Positions 30,438-38,405 of a stretch of DNA of 38,405 nt are shown in pieces (position 1 is the first letter of the stretch; every line of letters begins with the position of its first letter). The DNA is from Thermoguttaceae bacterium (lineage in GTDB: Bacteria > Planctomycetota > Planctomycetia > Pirellulales > Thermoguttaceae): assembly GCA_017441605.1 (NCBI GenBank), contig JAFRXD010000004.1, positions 1-38,405 on the forward strand, read 5' to 3'. A program made the translations under genes and the position numbers. The notes under the pieces were generated by a model. It saw nothing but the letters and a program-made list of their open reading frames with translations. It was not told the DNA's origin and made no database searches.

Positions 30438-33400
30438 ATGAATCGAAACTATTTTCAACGCGGGGCTTTTGGACGTTTTCTCGCCTCGTCGGCGCGGACT
30501 CAATCGCAACAATCGTTAAAATCGCGCAAACTTTGGGTCGAAGGGCTCGAAGATCGCCAACTTCTGAGCGCGACGCCCTACGAGACCGCGTCGGACCTCT
30601 GTCAAGAGCTTGACGAAGATCTCCATATTTGCGGTTCTCCGGTCGCCGACCAGGGGCTCGAAGCCGAAAACATCGCCTCGTTGTCCGATACGATCAACAA
30701 CTTGCTGCGCGAGGCGGGCCAAGATCCCAACAACATCTCGCAAGACTTCGTCTTCAATCTGAGCAGCAACCCGAGCTCCACCTTCACGATCTTCCTCGAC
30801 TTCGACGGAAACCAATACACCGGCAACATGTGGACGAACGGAGCGGGGGTCGTCTCGCCGAAGTTCGATATGGACGGGAACGTCGACTCGTTCTCCAACT
30901 CGGAATTGCGCGACATTTACGACGTCTGGCTTCGCGTGAGCGAGGACTACGCGCCGTTCAACGTGAACGTTACCACGAAAGATCCCGGCGCCGACGCGTT
31001 GAAAAAGAGCTCCAACGGCGACAAGGCTTACGGTATCCGCGTCGCGATCGGCGGCTCGTGCTACGACTGGTACAACTCCTCGTGCGGCGGCGTCGCCTAC
31101 GTCGGATCGTTCGACTGGAACGACGACGTCCCCTGCTTCGTCTTTCCGAAGCAGCTCTATTCGGCGAAGAACGTCGCGGAGGCGGCGGCGCACGAGGTCG
31201 GGCACACGCTAGGTCTGAGCCACGACGGAACCTCGACCCAAGGCTACTACGGCGGCGCCGACGGCTGGGCCCCGATTATGGGCGTCGGGTACAGCCAACC
31301 GCTGACTCAATGGTCCAAAGGCGAGTACTACGACGCGAACAACCGTCAAGACGACCTCGAAATCATCACGAGCAAAGGGTTCGACTACAAGCCCGACGAT
31401 CGCGGCGACACGATCGCGAAAGCGACCGCCCTGCAATTCGTCTCCTCCGGCGTCCTGGGCCAAGGTCTGATCGAGCGCAATACCGACGTCGACTTCTACT
31501 CCTTCGAGCTCGACGGGCAGCAGTCGGTGATCACCGTCGGAGGCTACTCGGAAATCACGAACCTCGACGCGCTCGTCAAGCTTTACGACGCGTCCGGGAA
31601 TTTACTCAAGGTCTACGACCCGACCAACACCCTCTACGTTACGATCGACGTCTCCAACTTCTCGCCCGGCAAGTACTATATGTCGGTCGAGGGAACCGGA
31701 TTGACCGTCGACGGAAACCTCGTCTACTCGGACTACGCCAGCTTGGGCGTCTATTATATTACGACCGCGCTATCGACCGAGGTCGCCGACCCTTACGAGC
31801 CCAACAACACCCAAGTCGGGGCGTTCCGTCTCGGCGTTATTAACGAGCCGACGACAATTACCGCGCAGATCGATCCGCGATCCGACGCCGACTACTTCAA
31901 CTTCTCGATCGGCTCCGCCTATACCGGCGTCAAAATCACTATCGACTACGCCTACGCCCAGTCGAGCTCCGCGCTCCGCCTCGATTTCAATCGCGGAACC
32001 GGCTGGGAAACCGCGACGGTCAACGGCTCCAAAACCTACTACGCCCTGACTTCCGACGACTCCCTATACTTCCGCGTCCAGCAAACCGCGTGGCGCTCGG
32101 CGATCCCCTACTCCGTAACGATTACACCGCTCGAAAGCCCCGAGCTGACGTCCCTTACCTTCTCGACCAACAAAGCGAAAGTCGGGCTCCCGATCACCGC
32201 GATCCCGCCCTACGAGGGGCTGACCGCCAACTATCAGTGGTATCGCGGATCCTCCGAGGAGACGATGGTCGCCGTTCCCGGCGCGACGAGCGCGACTTAC
32301 GTCCCGACCTCCGACGATCTCGGGCTGCGCCTAATGGCGGTCGCGACCGGATACGGCAACTGCTACGGAACCGCCTCGGCGATCACCGACAAAGTCGTCG
32401 CCCAAACGGTTTGGACCGTCGGTTCGACCAGCGACGCCGCCAGTTCCAGTCCCCTGACCTTGCGACAAGCCCTCGCCAGCGCCGACTCCGGAGACCGGAT
32501 CGTCTTCGCGCCCTCGCTCAACGGGCAAACGATCAACGTCGGATCCCTGTTGCGAATCGAGAAGTCGATCACGATCGACGCGTCCGATCTCGCCGACGGG
32601 ATTACCCTCGACGGAGGCGGCTCGGCGGAACTGCTCTTCGTTCCCGATTCCGACGCCTATTTGAGCGTTAAGGGGCTGACTTTCGCGAACGCCAAGACCG
32701 ATACCTACGGCGCGGCGATCGCGTTCAACGGCGCGATTCTCGACGTCGACGACTGCGCGTTCGTTGGCAACGAGGCGACGAGCGCCAATTCGGTCGGCGC
32801 CGCGATCGCCGTCATAACCGGAAAGGCGACGATCAACGGCTCCGCGTTCCGCGACAACGCGACCCAAGGGGGCGGAGCCGCGATTTACGCCGACTCGGGA
32901 ACCGAAACGAGCGTCTCCTACTCCTCGTTCGACGGCAACGTCGCCAACAAGCTGGGCGGCGCTCTTATGATCGGCGGCGAGTTGAGCGTCGAGAATTCGA
33001 GCTTTACGAACAACGAGGCGAACAACGGCGGCGCGATTTACTCCGGCGACAAGACGGTTCTCGTCAACGCGCTCTTCGCGAACAACAAGGCGAAGACCTA
33101 CGGCGGCGCCGTTTACGCGGAAACGAACCTCGAGGCTTACAACTGCACGGTCGCCGACAACTCCGCCTCGACCTTCGGGGGCGGGTTCTACATCGAGTCC
33201 GGGCAGGGCTACGTTTACAACAGTATTCTTCTGTTCAACGAAGCCCAGCGCGCCTCCGGGGCCAATATTGAAAAGAGCGCCGACGCCGCGCTTTACGGCT
33301 ACAACAACTTAACGAACTACTCGAAGTGGACCGACGGCGCCGACAATTTGACTTATTCGCAAACCAAGCCGCTCTTCGTCGATCGGGAAAACGGCGACTA

Positions 33401-36400
33401 CGCGCTGCCGTCCAACTCCCAAGCGGTCGACGTCGGAAACAACGCCTACGTCTTCGCCACTCGCGAAATTACCGGCAACACTCGCGTCTACAATAGCGTC
33501 GTCGACTTGGGCGCCTACGAGTATATGCTCGCCCCGAAGCCGAACCTGCTCTTCTCCGTCCCGCTCGGTTGGAGCGACTCGGTCGTTCTGAGCGCGAGCG
33601 ACGACGCCGTTTCCTCCGCCGAATCGTTCAAGTTCGACCAAGACCTCTACTTGCGCTTCTCCTACGCGAACGACTCGAACGTCGCGATTTCCAACTCGTT
33701 CGTGGTTCGCGTTTATCTCGACGGCTCGGCGATCAAGACCTATTCGGTTCAAAGCCTCGGCGCCGACGCTTCGAAAGTCGAAACCCTCGCGCTCGGCAAA
33801 CTGGCGGCGGGCGCCCACGCGTTGCGAATCGCGCTCGACGCGGGGGACTCGGTCGAGGAATCGAACGAGAACGACAACGTTTGGGAATTCTCCTTTAAAG
33901 CGATCGACGACGACGAATACGAGCCGAACGACTACTTCGACGCGCCGACCGACCTCGGAATCGCGCTGGAGCGAATCGAGATTTCGGCGAAGGCGGGAGC
34001 GGAGCAAAACGAAGACTGGTACCGATTTAGCACGACGGCGCTCGGAACGGCCGACAGCTACGTCAATTTGGCGTTCCCGCGCGCCGAGGGAAGCGCCGAG
34101 CTCGCGATGGAGATCTACGACGCGGCGGGCAACTGGATCGCCTCCTCCGAGCTCAAGGCGGACGACGACAGCGAGGAAATCTCCCTCAACGCGCTCCCCG
34201 TCGGAACCTATTACGTCCGTATCGTCAATTCGGTCGAATCCCAATCGTCGATTCCCTATAACCTTACGGTTCAACCCCCCGCGCCTCCGAAGGCGGACCT
34301 CGACCGCGCGACTCCCGAAGGCTGGGCGTCCCCGATCGTCGTGGCGGCGGACTCTGGCGCCACCGTTCCCGCCGAAGCGTATCGCGAAAACATCGCCTAC
34401 TACGCGAATTTCTGCATTACGAACAACTCCCCGACCCCCGCGACCGAAACGTTCTACGTCGAGGTCAAACTCGACGACGAGACCCTCGCGACCTACACCG
34501 TCAACTCCCTAACCGCTTACGGGGTTAAGAAATACAGCGTCGCGCTCGGGCAGTTGACCGTCGGGGCGCACATGGTCAAGGTCGTCGTCGACTCGACCGA
34601 CGCGATCGAGGAGGAGAGCGAGAGGAACAACACGTTCACGCAAACCATCGTCGTTACGAGCGTCGACGACGAGTACGAGCCGAACGACACGATGGCGGCC
34701 GCGTACAATCTCGGCGCGCTGATCGAAGAGCAAACCCTCCAACTCTGGGCGGGTTCCAACCAAAACGAGGACTGGTTCCGCTTCTCGCTCCCAGAGGAGG
34801 GCACGAGCGTCGGGCGCGTCGCGCTGACCTACGAGCACGTCTCCGGGCAAGCCGACGTCGACCTTTACCTTTACGACGCGGACGGGAACCAAGTCGCCTA
34901 CTCGAACCGAACGACCGGTTTCGAATCGATCTCGCTCAAAGGACTTCCGGCGGGCGTCTACTACGTTAAAGCGTTCAACGCCATCGACGTCGCGCGCTCC
35001 GTTCCCTACGAGCTGACCCTCAAGCCGTCGACCGTCGCGAAGCCGAATTTGAAGCCGGTCGCGCTCTCCTCTTGGACCGACTCGATTCTCCTCGCCTCCT
35101 CCCCGTCCTCCTCGACCGACGCCGAGACCTTCTTCGACGGAACGAACTACTACGTTCGCTTCGCGTTCCGAAACGACTCCTCGATCGCGATTACGACTCC
35201 GTTCACCGTCAATTGCTATCTCGACGACGCGCTCGCCAAGACTTACGAGGTCGAGTCGCTCGCGATCGGAGCCAACAAGTCGTTCTCGTTCGGCTCCGGC
35301 GTTCTCGCGATCGGAACCCCCTCGATTCGCGTCGAGCTCGACGCGAACAACGTTATCGACGAATCGAACGAATTCGACAACGTTTACGCCAAGACGTTCG
35401 TCGTTACCAGCGGCGAGGATCAATTCGAGCCGAACAATACATTCGACGAGGCGACCGATTTGGGAACCCTCGCCGGGCTCTCGACCTACTCGCTCAACGC
35501 GCAGGGCGGTCAAGACGAGGACTGGTTCAAGTTTACGACGATCTCCCCCGGCTCCGAGGAAGACTTCGTTCGCCTGACCTACGCCCATAGTCCGAGCGCC
35601 GCCGACGTCGATTTGTACCTCTACGACGCTCAATGCAACCTCTTGGCGTCCTCGAGAGACGACTCCGGCGTCGAATACGTTTCCCTCGCCGACCTGCCCG
35701 CGGGAACTTATTACGTCCAAACCCTCAATTACTACGACAAGACCCTCACGGTTCCCTACTCGCTCGAAATTTCCGCCCCGGTCTATCGCGCCGATATTCC
35801 GACTCTCGACGTCGTCGCGACCTCCCCGTTCGACGTCGTCGCGACCGTCGGCGCCGTCGACGACGCGACCGGATACTTCTTGCAATACTCGACCGAGCTT
35901 GGATTTGCGAACGCGACGGAGTTCGAGCTGTCGGTCGCCGGCGAGGTTCCGATCTCCGGTCTGACCGAGGGAACGACCTACTACTTCCGCGTCAAGGCGT
36001 CGTCGGCGTCTCTGCCCGACTCCCCGTGGTCGCAAGTCGTCGAAGTCGCGACCGACGAGATGACCCAACTCGACGCCCCGGCGCTAACGGTCGCCGCCAA
36101 CGGCTCGTCTCGAATCGTCGCGACGATCGGAGCCCCCGAGGGCGCCGAGGCTTACGTCTTGGAATACTCGACCGACGAATCGTTCGAGAGCGCGACCTCG
36201 ATCGCGGCGGTCGCGGGCGCCAACGAAATCGCCGGGCTGACGTTCGAAACGACGTACTACGTTCGCGTCAAGGCGACCGCGACTTATCGTTACGACTCCG
36301 ATTGGACGGTCGGAAGCGCGACGACGACCGCGGGGCTCGACCCGACCGGAATCTCGGTCGTCTCGACGACTTATCAGTCCGCGGACGTCGAGTTCTCGGC

Positions 36401-37775
36401 GGTCGACGGCGCCGGATGGTATCAGATCCAATACAGTTCGAACCCGAACTTTATGCCGGTGAAGTCGAAATCGGTCTCGAGCGCCGGAGTCAAGACGCTA
36501 ACCGATCTAGAGCCGGAAACGACGTATTACGTTCGCGTCAAGGCGATTATGCCGGGCTTGGCGCCGTCCGAGTGGTCCGAGGCGTCCTTTACGACCGACC
36601 AACGCCCCGATAAGTTGGAAACCCCGACTCTCGCCGTCGTCAACGTCGCCTCCGACGCGATGCAAATCGAGATCGGCGCGGTCGAAAACGCCGGATGGTA
36701 TCGCGTCCAGTACAGTTTGAACGAGGACTTCGTTCCGGTGAAGTCGGTCTCTTTCGCCAAACCCGGCGTCAAAACGATCGGCGATCTCCTTCCGAACGAG
36801 ACCTACTACGTTCGCGTTTGCGCGATTCGCCCGGACTACCTCAACTCGAACTACGCGACCGCGACCGCGACGACGAGCGAGTCGGACGCGCGGCTCGAAA
36901 CGCCGACCCTCGAAGTCCGAACCCTCGGCCCCGATTCCCTTTACGTTCTCGTCGGATCGGTCGACGGAGCCGAGAACTACGAGTTGGAATACGCGTCGAA
37001 CGATAAGTTTACCAACGCGAAGACCCTTTCGGTCGAGCCCGGCGCCACGACGATCGACGGGCTCCTCTCCTCGACGACCTACTACTTCCGCGTTAGGGCG
37101 ACTTCGACCGAAAAGATCCAATCGAAAGACTCCGAGACGGTTTCCGCGACGACCGCCAAGCTGGCGAAGCTCGACGCCCCGACCGCTTCCGTCGTCGCGA
37201 GCGAGGACTCCTTCGCGATTACGATCGGCGCGGTCGACAAGGGCGCGATCTATCGCGTTCAATACAGCTTGAGCGAGAACTTCGTCCCGACGAAGACGAA
37301 GACCTACTCCAAGCCGGGAACCAAGACGATCGACGGGCTGACCCCCGGCGCGACCTACTACGTTCGCGTTAAGGCGACCGCGCCGTCCTACGAGGACTCC
37401 GAATGGTCCAACCTGGTCGTCAAGGTCGGCGAGAGCGCCGAAAACGCGCTCTCCGCCCCGTCCCTCTCCGCTCTGGCTCTCGACGCCCACGCCGTTAAGG
37501 TTACCGTCGGTTCGGTCGAGGGCGCCGCGAGCTATCGGCTCCAATACGCGACAGAAGAAGATTTTAGCGACGCGTCGGAAACCGACGTCGAATCCGGCAA
37601 GACGACGATCGGCAATCTGCTCGCCGGCAAGACTTATCGATTCCGCGTTAAGGCGATCGCCGACGACGGCTCCGAGTCCGACTGGTCGACCGTCCTCTCC
37701 GCGACCACCCTCGAGGAAGTCTTCGCCATCGACGCCGTCTTCGCCGCCTTCGACTCGCTCCAGTCCGAGTTCTAG
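30438..37775 (+). CDS. Giant mosaic surface protein: metzincin-like protease, PPC, beta-helix, CARDB and Fn3 repeats
   Basis: A 2445-residue protein from ATG 30438 (GAGGA 6 bases upstream). Residues 32-45, LWVEGLEDRQLLSA, are the planctomycete N-terminal motif linked to export. A protease domain follows with HEVGHTLGLSHDG (about residue 252, HExxHxxGxxH) and a PIMGVGYS Met-turn. Then come two PPC-like domains (about 31395-32130), an Ig-like domain (32140-32395), and a parallel beta-helix with repeated NNxAxxxGGAIY units (about 32400-33520). Three CARDB + PPC pairs follow (33530-35775; each PPC has NEDWxRFS or DEDWFKF). Seven Fn3 domains of ~90 residues close it (35800-37720; each has TTYYVRVKA or similar). 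The last residues FAIDAVFAAFDSLQSEF could be a sorting tail. No LPxTG or membrane anchor is seen. Likely a secreted adhesin-protease or wall protein; target unknown. Confidence 0.88.
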   Translation: MNRNYFQRGAFGRFLASSARTQSQQSLKSRKLWVEGLEDRQLLSATPYETASDLCQELDEDLHICGSPVADQGLEAENIASLSDTINNLLREAGQDPNNISQDFVFNLSSNPSSTFTIFLDFDGNQYTGNMWTNGAGVVSPKFDMDGNVDSFSNSELRDIYDVWLRVSEDYAPFNVNVTTKDPGADALKKSSNGDKAYGIRVAIGGSCYDWYNSSCGGVAYVGSFDWNDDVPCFVFPKQLYSAKNVAEAAAHEVGHTLGLSHDGTSTQGYYGGADGWAPIMGVGYSQPLTQWSKGEYYDANNRQDDLEIITSKGFDYKPDDRGDTIAKATALQFVSSGVLGQGLIERNTDVDFYSFELDGQQSVITVGGYSEITNLDALVKLYDASGNLLKVYDPTNTLYVTIDVSNFSPGKYYMSVEGTGLTVDGNLVYSDYASLGVYYITTALSTEVADPYEPNNTQVGAFRLGVINEPTTITAQIDPRSDADYFNFSIGSAYTGVKITIDYAYAQSSSALRLDFNRGTGWETATVNGSKTYYALTSDDSLYFRVQQTAWRSAIPYSVTITPLESPELTSLTFSTNKAKVGLPITAIPPYEGLTANYQWYRGSSEETMVAVPGATSATYVPTSDDLGLRLMAVATGYGNCYGTASAITDKVVAQTVWTVGSTSDAASSSPLTLRQALASADSGDRIVFAPSLNGQTINVGSLLRIEKSITIDASDLADGITLDGGGSAELLFVPDSDAYLSVKGLTFANAKTDTYGAAIAFNGAILDVDDCAFVGNEATSANSVGAAIAVITGKATINGSAFRDNATQGGGAAIYADSGTETSVSYSSFDGNVANKLGGALMIGGELSVENSSFTNNEANNGGAIYSGDKTVLVNALFANNKAKTYGGAVYAETNLEAYNCTVADNSASTFGGGFYIESGQGYVYNSILLFNEAQRASGANIEKSADAALYGYNNLTNYSKWTDGADNLTYSQTKPLFVDRENGDYALPSNSQAVDVGNNAYVFATREITGNTRVYNSVVDLGAYEYMLAPKPNLLFSVPLGWSDSVVLSASDDAVSSAESFKFDQDLYLRFSYANDSNVAISNSFVVRVYLDGSAIKTYSVQSLGADASKVETLALGKLAAGAHALRIALDAGDSVEESNENDNVWEFSFKAIDDDEYEPNDYFDAPTDLGIALERIEISAKAGAEQNEDWYRFSTTALGTADSYVNLAFPRAEGSAELAMEIYDAAGNWIASSELKADDDSEEISLNALPVGTYYVRIVNSVESQSSIPYNLTVQPPAPPKADLDRATPEGWASPIVVAADSGATVPAEAYRENIAYYANFCITNNSPTPATETFYVEVKLDDETLATYTVNSLTAYGVKKYSVALGQLTVGAHMVKVVVDSTDAIEEESERNNTFTQTIVVTSVDDEYEPNDTMAAAYNLGALIEEQTLQLWAGSNQNEDWFRFSLPEEGTSVGRVALTYEHVSGQADVDLYLYDADGNQVAYSNRTTGFESISLKGLPAGVYYVKAFNAIDVARSVPYELTLKPSTVAKPNLKPVALSSWTDSILLASSPSSSTDAETFFDGTNYYVRFAFRNDSSIAITTPFTVNCYLDDALAKTYEVESLAIGANKSFSFGSGVLAIGTPSIRVELDANNVIDESNEFDNVYAKTFVVTSGEDQFEPNNTFDEATDLGTLAGLSTYSLNAQGGQDEDWFKFTTISPGSEEDFVRLTYAHSPSAADVDLYLYDAQCNLLASSRDDSGVEYVSLADLPAGTYYVQTLNYYDKTLTVPYSLEISAPVYRADIPTLDVVATSPFDVVATVGAVDDATGYFLQYSTELGFANATEFELSVAGEVPISGLTEGTTYYFRVKASSASLPDSPWSQVVEVATDEMTQLDAPALTVAANGSSRIVATIGAPEGAEAYVLEYSTDESFESATSIAAVAGANEIAGLTFETTYYVRVKATATYRYDSDWTVGSATTTAGLDPTGISVVSTTYQSADVEFSAVDGAGWYQIQYSSNPNFMPVKSKSVSSAGVKTLTDLEPETTYYVRVKAIMPGLAPSEWSEASFTTDQRPDKLETPTLAVVNVASDAMQIEIGAVENAGWYRVQYSLNEDFVPVKSVSFAKPGVKTIGDLLPNETYYVRVCAIRPDYLNSNYATATATTSESDARLETPTLEVRTLGPDSLYVLVGSVDGAENYELEYASNDKFTNAKTLSVEPGATTIDGLLSSTTYYFRVRATSTEKIQSKDSETVSATTAKLAKLDAPTASVVASEDSFAITIGAVDKGAIYRVQYSLSENFVPTKTKTYSKPGTKTIDGLTPGATYYVRVKATAPSYEDSEWSNLVVKVGESAENALSAPSLSALALDAHAVKVTVGSVEGAASYRLQYATEEDFSDASETDVESGKTTIGNLLAGKTYRFRVKAIADDGSESDWSTVLSATTLEEVFAIDAVFAAFDSLQSEF

Positions 37776-37821
37776 TCGGCTCCGCGGCGGCGACGCCGCT
37801 TCGTTAAGGCTCGCCCTTTCG

Positions 37822-37859
37822 CCCCCTTCGCGCTTTTCCCGGCGCGAAGGGGGTTTTTT
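37822..37859 (+). terminator. Rho-independent terminator of the giant gene
   Basis: A perfect 12-bp stem, CCCCCTTCGCGC (37822-37833) with GCGCGAAGGGGG (37842-37853), followed by TTTTTT. The next repeat copy begins right behind it. Confidence 0.92.
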
Positions 37860-37860
37860 G

Positions 37861-37943
37861 TTCGCGCCACCGCGCGGTTGGGTAAACTAACCGAGCCCCC
37901 GTTGAGAACTCTACTTGGTTAGAAGAACTCTAGGGACGGGTTG
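37861..37943 (+). repeat. Copy of the 105-bp repeat family (plus orientation)
   Basis: Reads TTCGCGCCACCGCGCGGTTG, GGTAAACTAACCGAGC, CCCCGTTGAGAACTC, TACTTGGTTAGAAGAACTCT, then GGGACGGGTTG. It matches 38299-38391 and the reverse complements of 10580-10684 and 11735-11793. After GGGTTG the similarity stops. Confidence 0.8.
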
Positions 37944-37969
37944 AACTCGGCGCCGCTTTCCCGTATAAT
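37941..37969 (+). promoter_or_regulatory. Promoter of the truncated rpn gene, -35 box made from the repeat end
   Basis: TTGAAC (37941-37946) and a perfect TATAAT (37964-37969) are 17 bases apart. The TTG of the -35 box is the last three bases of the repeat copy. The leader is about 45 bases to ATG 38022, preceded by AAGGGA. Confidence 0.65.
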
Positions 37970-38021
37970 GCGCCGAGGTCGACGCGCGGGGCGTCGGCGC
38001 TAGAAAATCAAGGGAACGCAT

Positions 38022-38270
38022 ATGGCGAAACAACCCAAACGATTCCCTAAGAAACGCAGGCTCGAACGGGAGCGCGAGCAAGCGGCCGCGAATCGCAAGC
38101 GAGCGCGAATCAATCGGGAAATCAAAGACCGATTGTTCAAGATGCTGTTCGGACGCGCCGAGAATAAGCAAAACGCGCTGGAACTGTACAACGCGCTGAA
38201 CGGAACGAACTATACAAACGCGGACGACTTGGAGTTCGTTACGCTTGAAGACGCGGTCTACATGGTATAA
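38022..38270 (+). pseudogene. Truncated Rpn-family protein (N-terminal part only)
   Basis: An 82-residue product with a very basic start (MAKQPKRFPKKRRLERERE), then INREIKDRLFKMLFGRAENK, QNALELYNALNGTNYTNADD and LEFVTLEDAVYMV. This is the N-terminal region of Rpn/PD-(D/E)XK-type proteins common in gut bacteria. These normally go on past VYM into the nuclease core and reach ~300 residues. Here a TAA follows directly, and 28 bases later a repeat copy begins. The catalytic residues are absent. With its good promoter and ribosome site the fragment may still be expressed. It is too short to be complete, but a deliberate short form cannot be excluded. Confidence 0.75.
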
Positions 38271-38298
38271 AAAACGACGGTTCGCGCCGAACGGGCGG

Positions 38299-38405
38299 TT
38301 CGCGCTACCGCGCGGTTGAGTAAACGACCCGAGTCCCCGTTGGGGACTCTACTTTTATAGAACGACTCTAGTGGCGGGTTGGTTATTTGGGAGCCAAGAA
38401 AGGTA
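38299..38405 (+). repeat. Copy of the 105-bp repeat family (plus orientation, reaches window end)
   Basis: Reads TTCGCGCTACCGCGCGGTTG, AGTAAACGACCC, the perfect hairpin GAGTCCCC-GTT-GGGGACTC, TAGAACGACTCTAG, then GGGAGCCAAGAAAGGTA. It aligns end to end with the reverse complement of 10580-10684. A short TTCGCGCCGAACGGGCGG prelude at 38281 repeats its first bases. Confidence 0.85.

Noticed and set aside
34509..36068. 519-codon open frame opposite the giant gene
   Set aside because: It is a shadow of the CARDB/PPC/Fn3 repeats; no domain is recognisable and it has no ribosome site.
1..38405. tRNA or rRNA genes
   Set aside because: No cloverleaf with a TTCGANNC-type T-loop and matching acceptor stem, and no rRNA-like stretch, was recognised on either strand by eye.

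Overview
This 38.4 kb window reads as a chromosomal segment of a planctomycete. The giant surface protein carries the LEDRQLLSA-type N-terminal motif typical of Planctomycetota. Supporting signs are HExxH proteins resembling planctomycete DUF1570 members, a small protein ahead of xerC that I associate with planctomycetes, formylglycine-generating-enzyme-like (FGE/SUMF1) domains, and Rpn-type PD-(D/E)XK proteins. A gut or anaerobic member of Pirellulales/Thermoguttaceae is my guess from overall resemblance, not a demonstrated fact.

Layout. 1-5160 is a restriction region: the 3' end of a type III methyltransferase (mod), a full type III restriction subunit (res), an Mrr-like endonuclease split by a one-base frameshift, and on the other strand the first ~107 codons of a type I methyltransferase (hsdM) that still has promoter, ribosome site and start codon. 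5161-9322 holds a promoter with a long leader and a 1216-residue protein with four FGE-like domains. 9323-11627 holds two paralogous secreted proteins with similar upstream regions. Between and after them lie copies of a ~105 bp repeat family. 11805-12758 (minus) is an Rpn-family nuclease gene. 13012-15926 (minus) encodes an exported tyrosine phosphatase and a membrane-anchored HExxH protein.

16212-20036 (plus) is housekeeping: ddh, a candidate small RNA, a small conserved gene, xerC and an enoyl-CoA hydratase. 20046-22333 (minus) is an M50 protease plus a membrane-anchored propeller. 22503-23819 (minus) is a WYL regulator with two AT-hooks. 24035-28399 (minus) is a tight operon of an HExxH protein, an MMPL/RND-like transporter and a glycosyltransferase. 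28668-30158 (plus) is an exported alkaline phosphatase. 30438-37775 (plus) encodes a 2445-residue mosaic surface protein. The window ends with a truncated rpn gene between two direct copies of the repeat family.

Most interesting: (i) a hairpin-forming repeat family with several copies lying next to Rpn-family genes, one copy apparently supplying part of a promoter; (ii) a C-terminal helical module of the Rpn protein that recurs twice as linkers in the quadruple-FGE protein, whose FGE domains all lack the canonical cysteine pair; (iii) a restriction locus with two decayed members; (iv) a possible pseudoknotted small RNA upstream of the xerC region. Ten near-consensus -35/-10 pairs were found by eye and help fix several start codons; three weaker ones are also listed.
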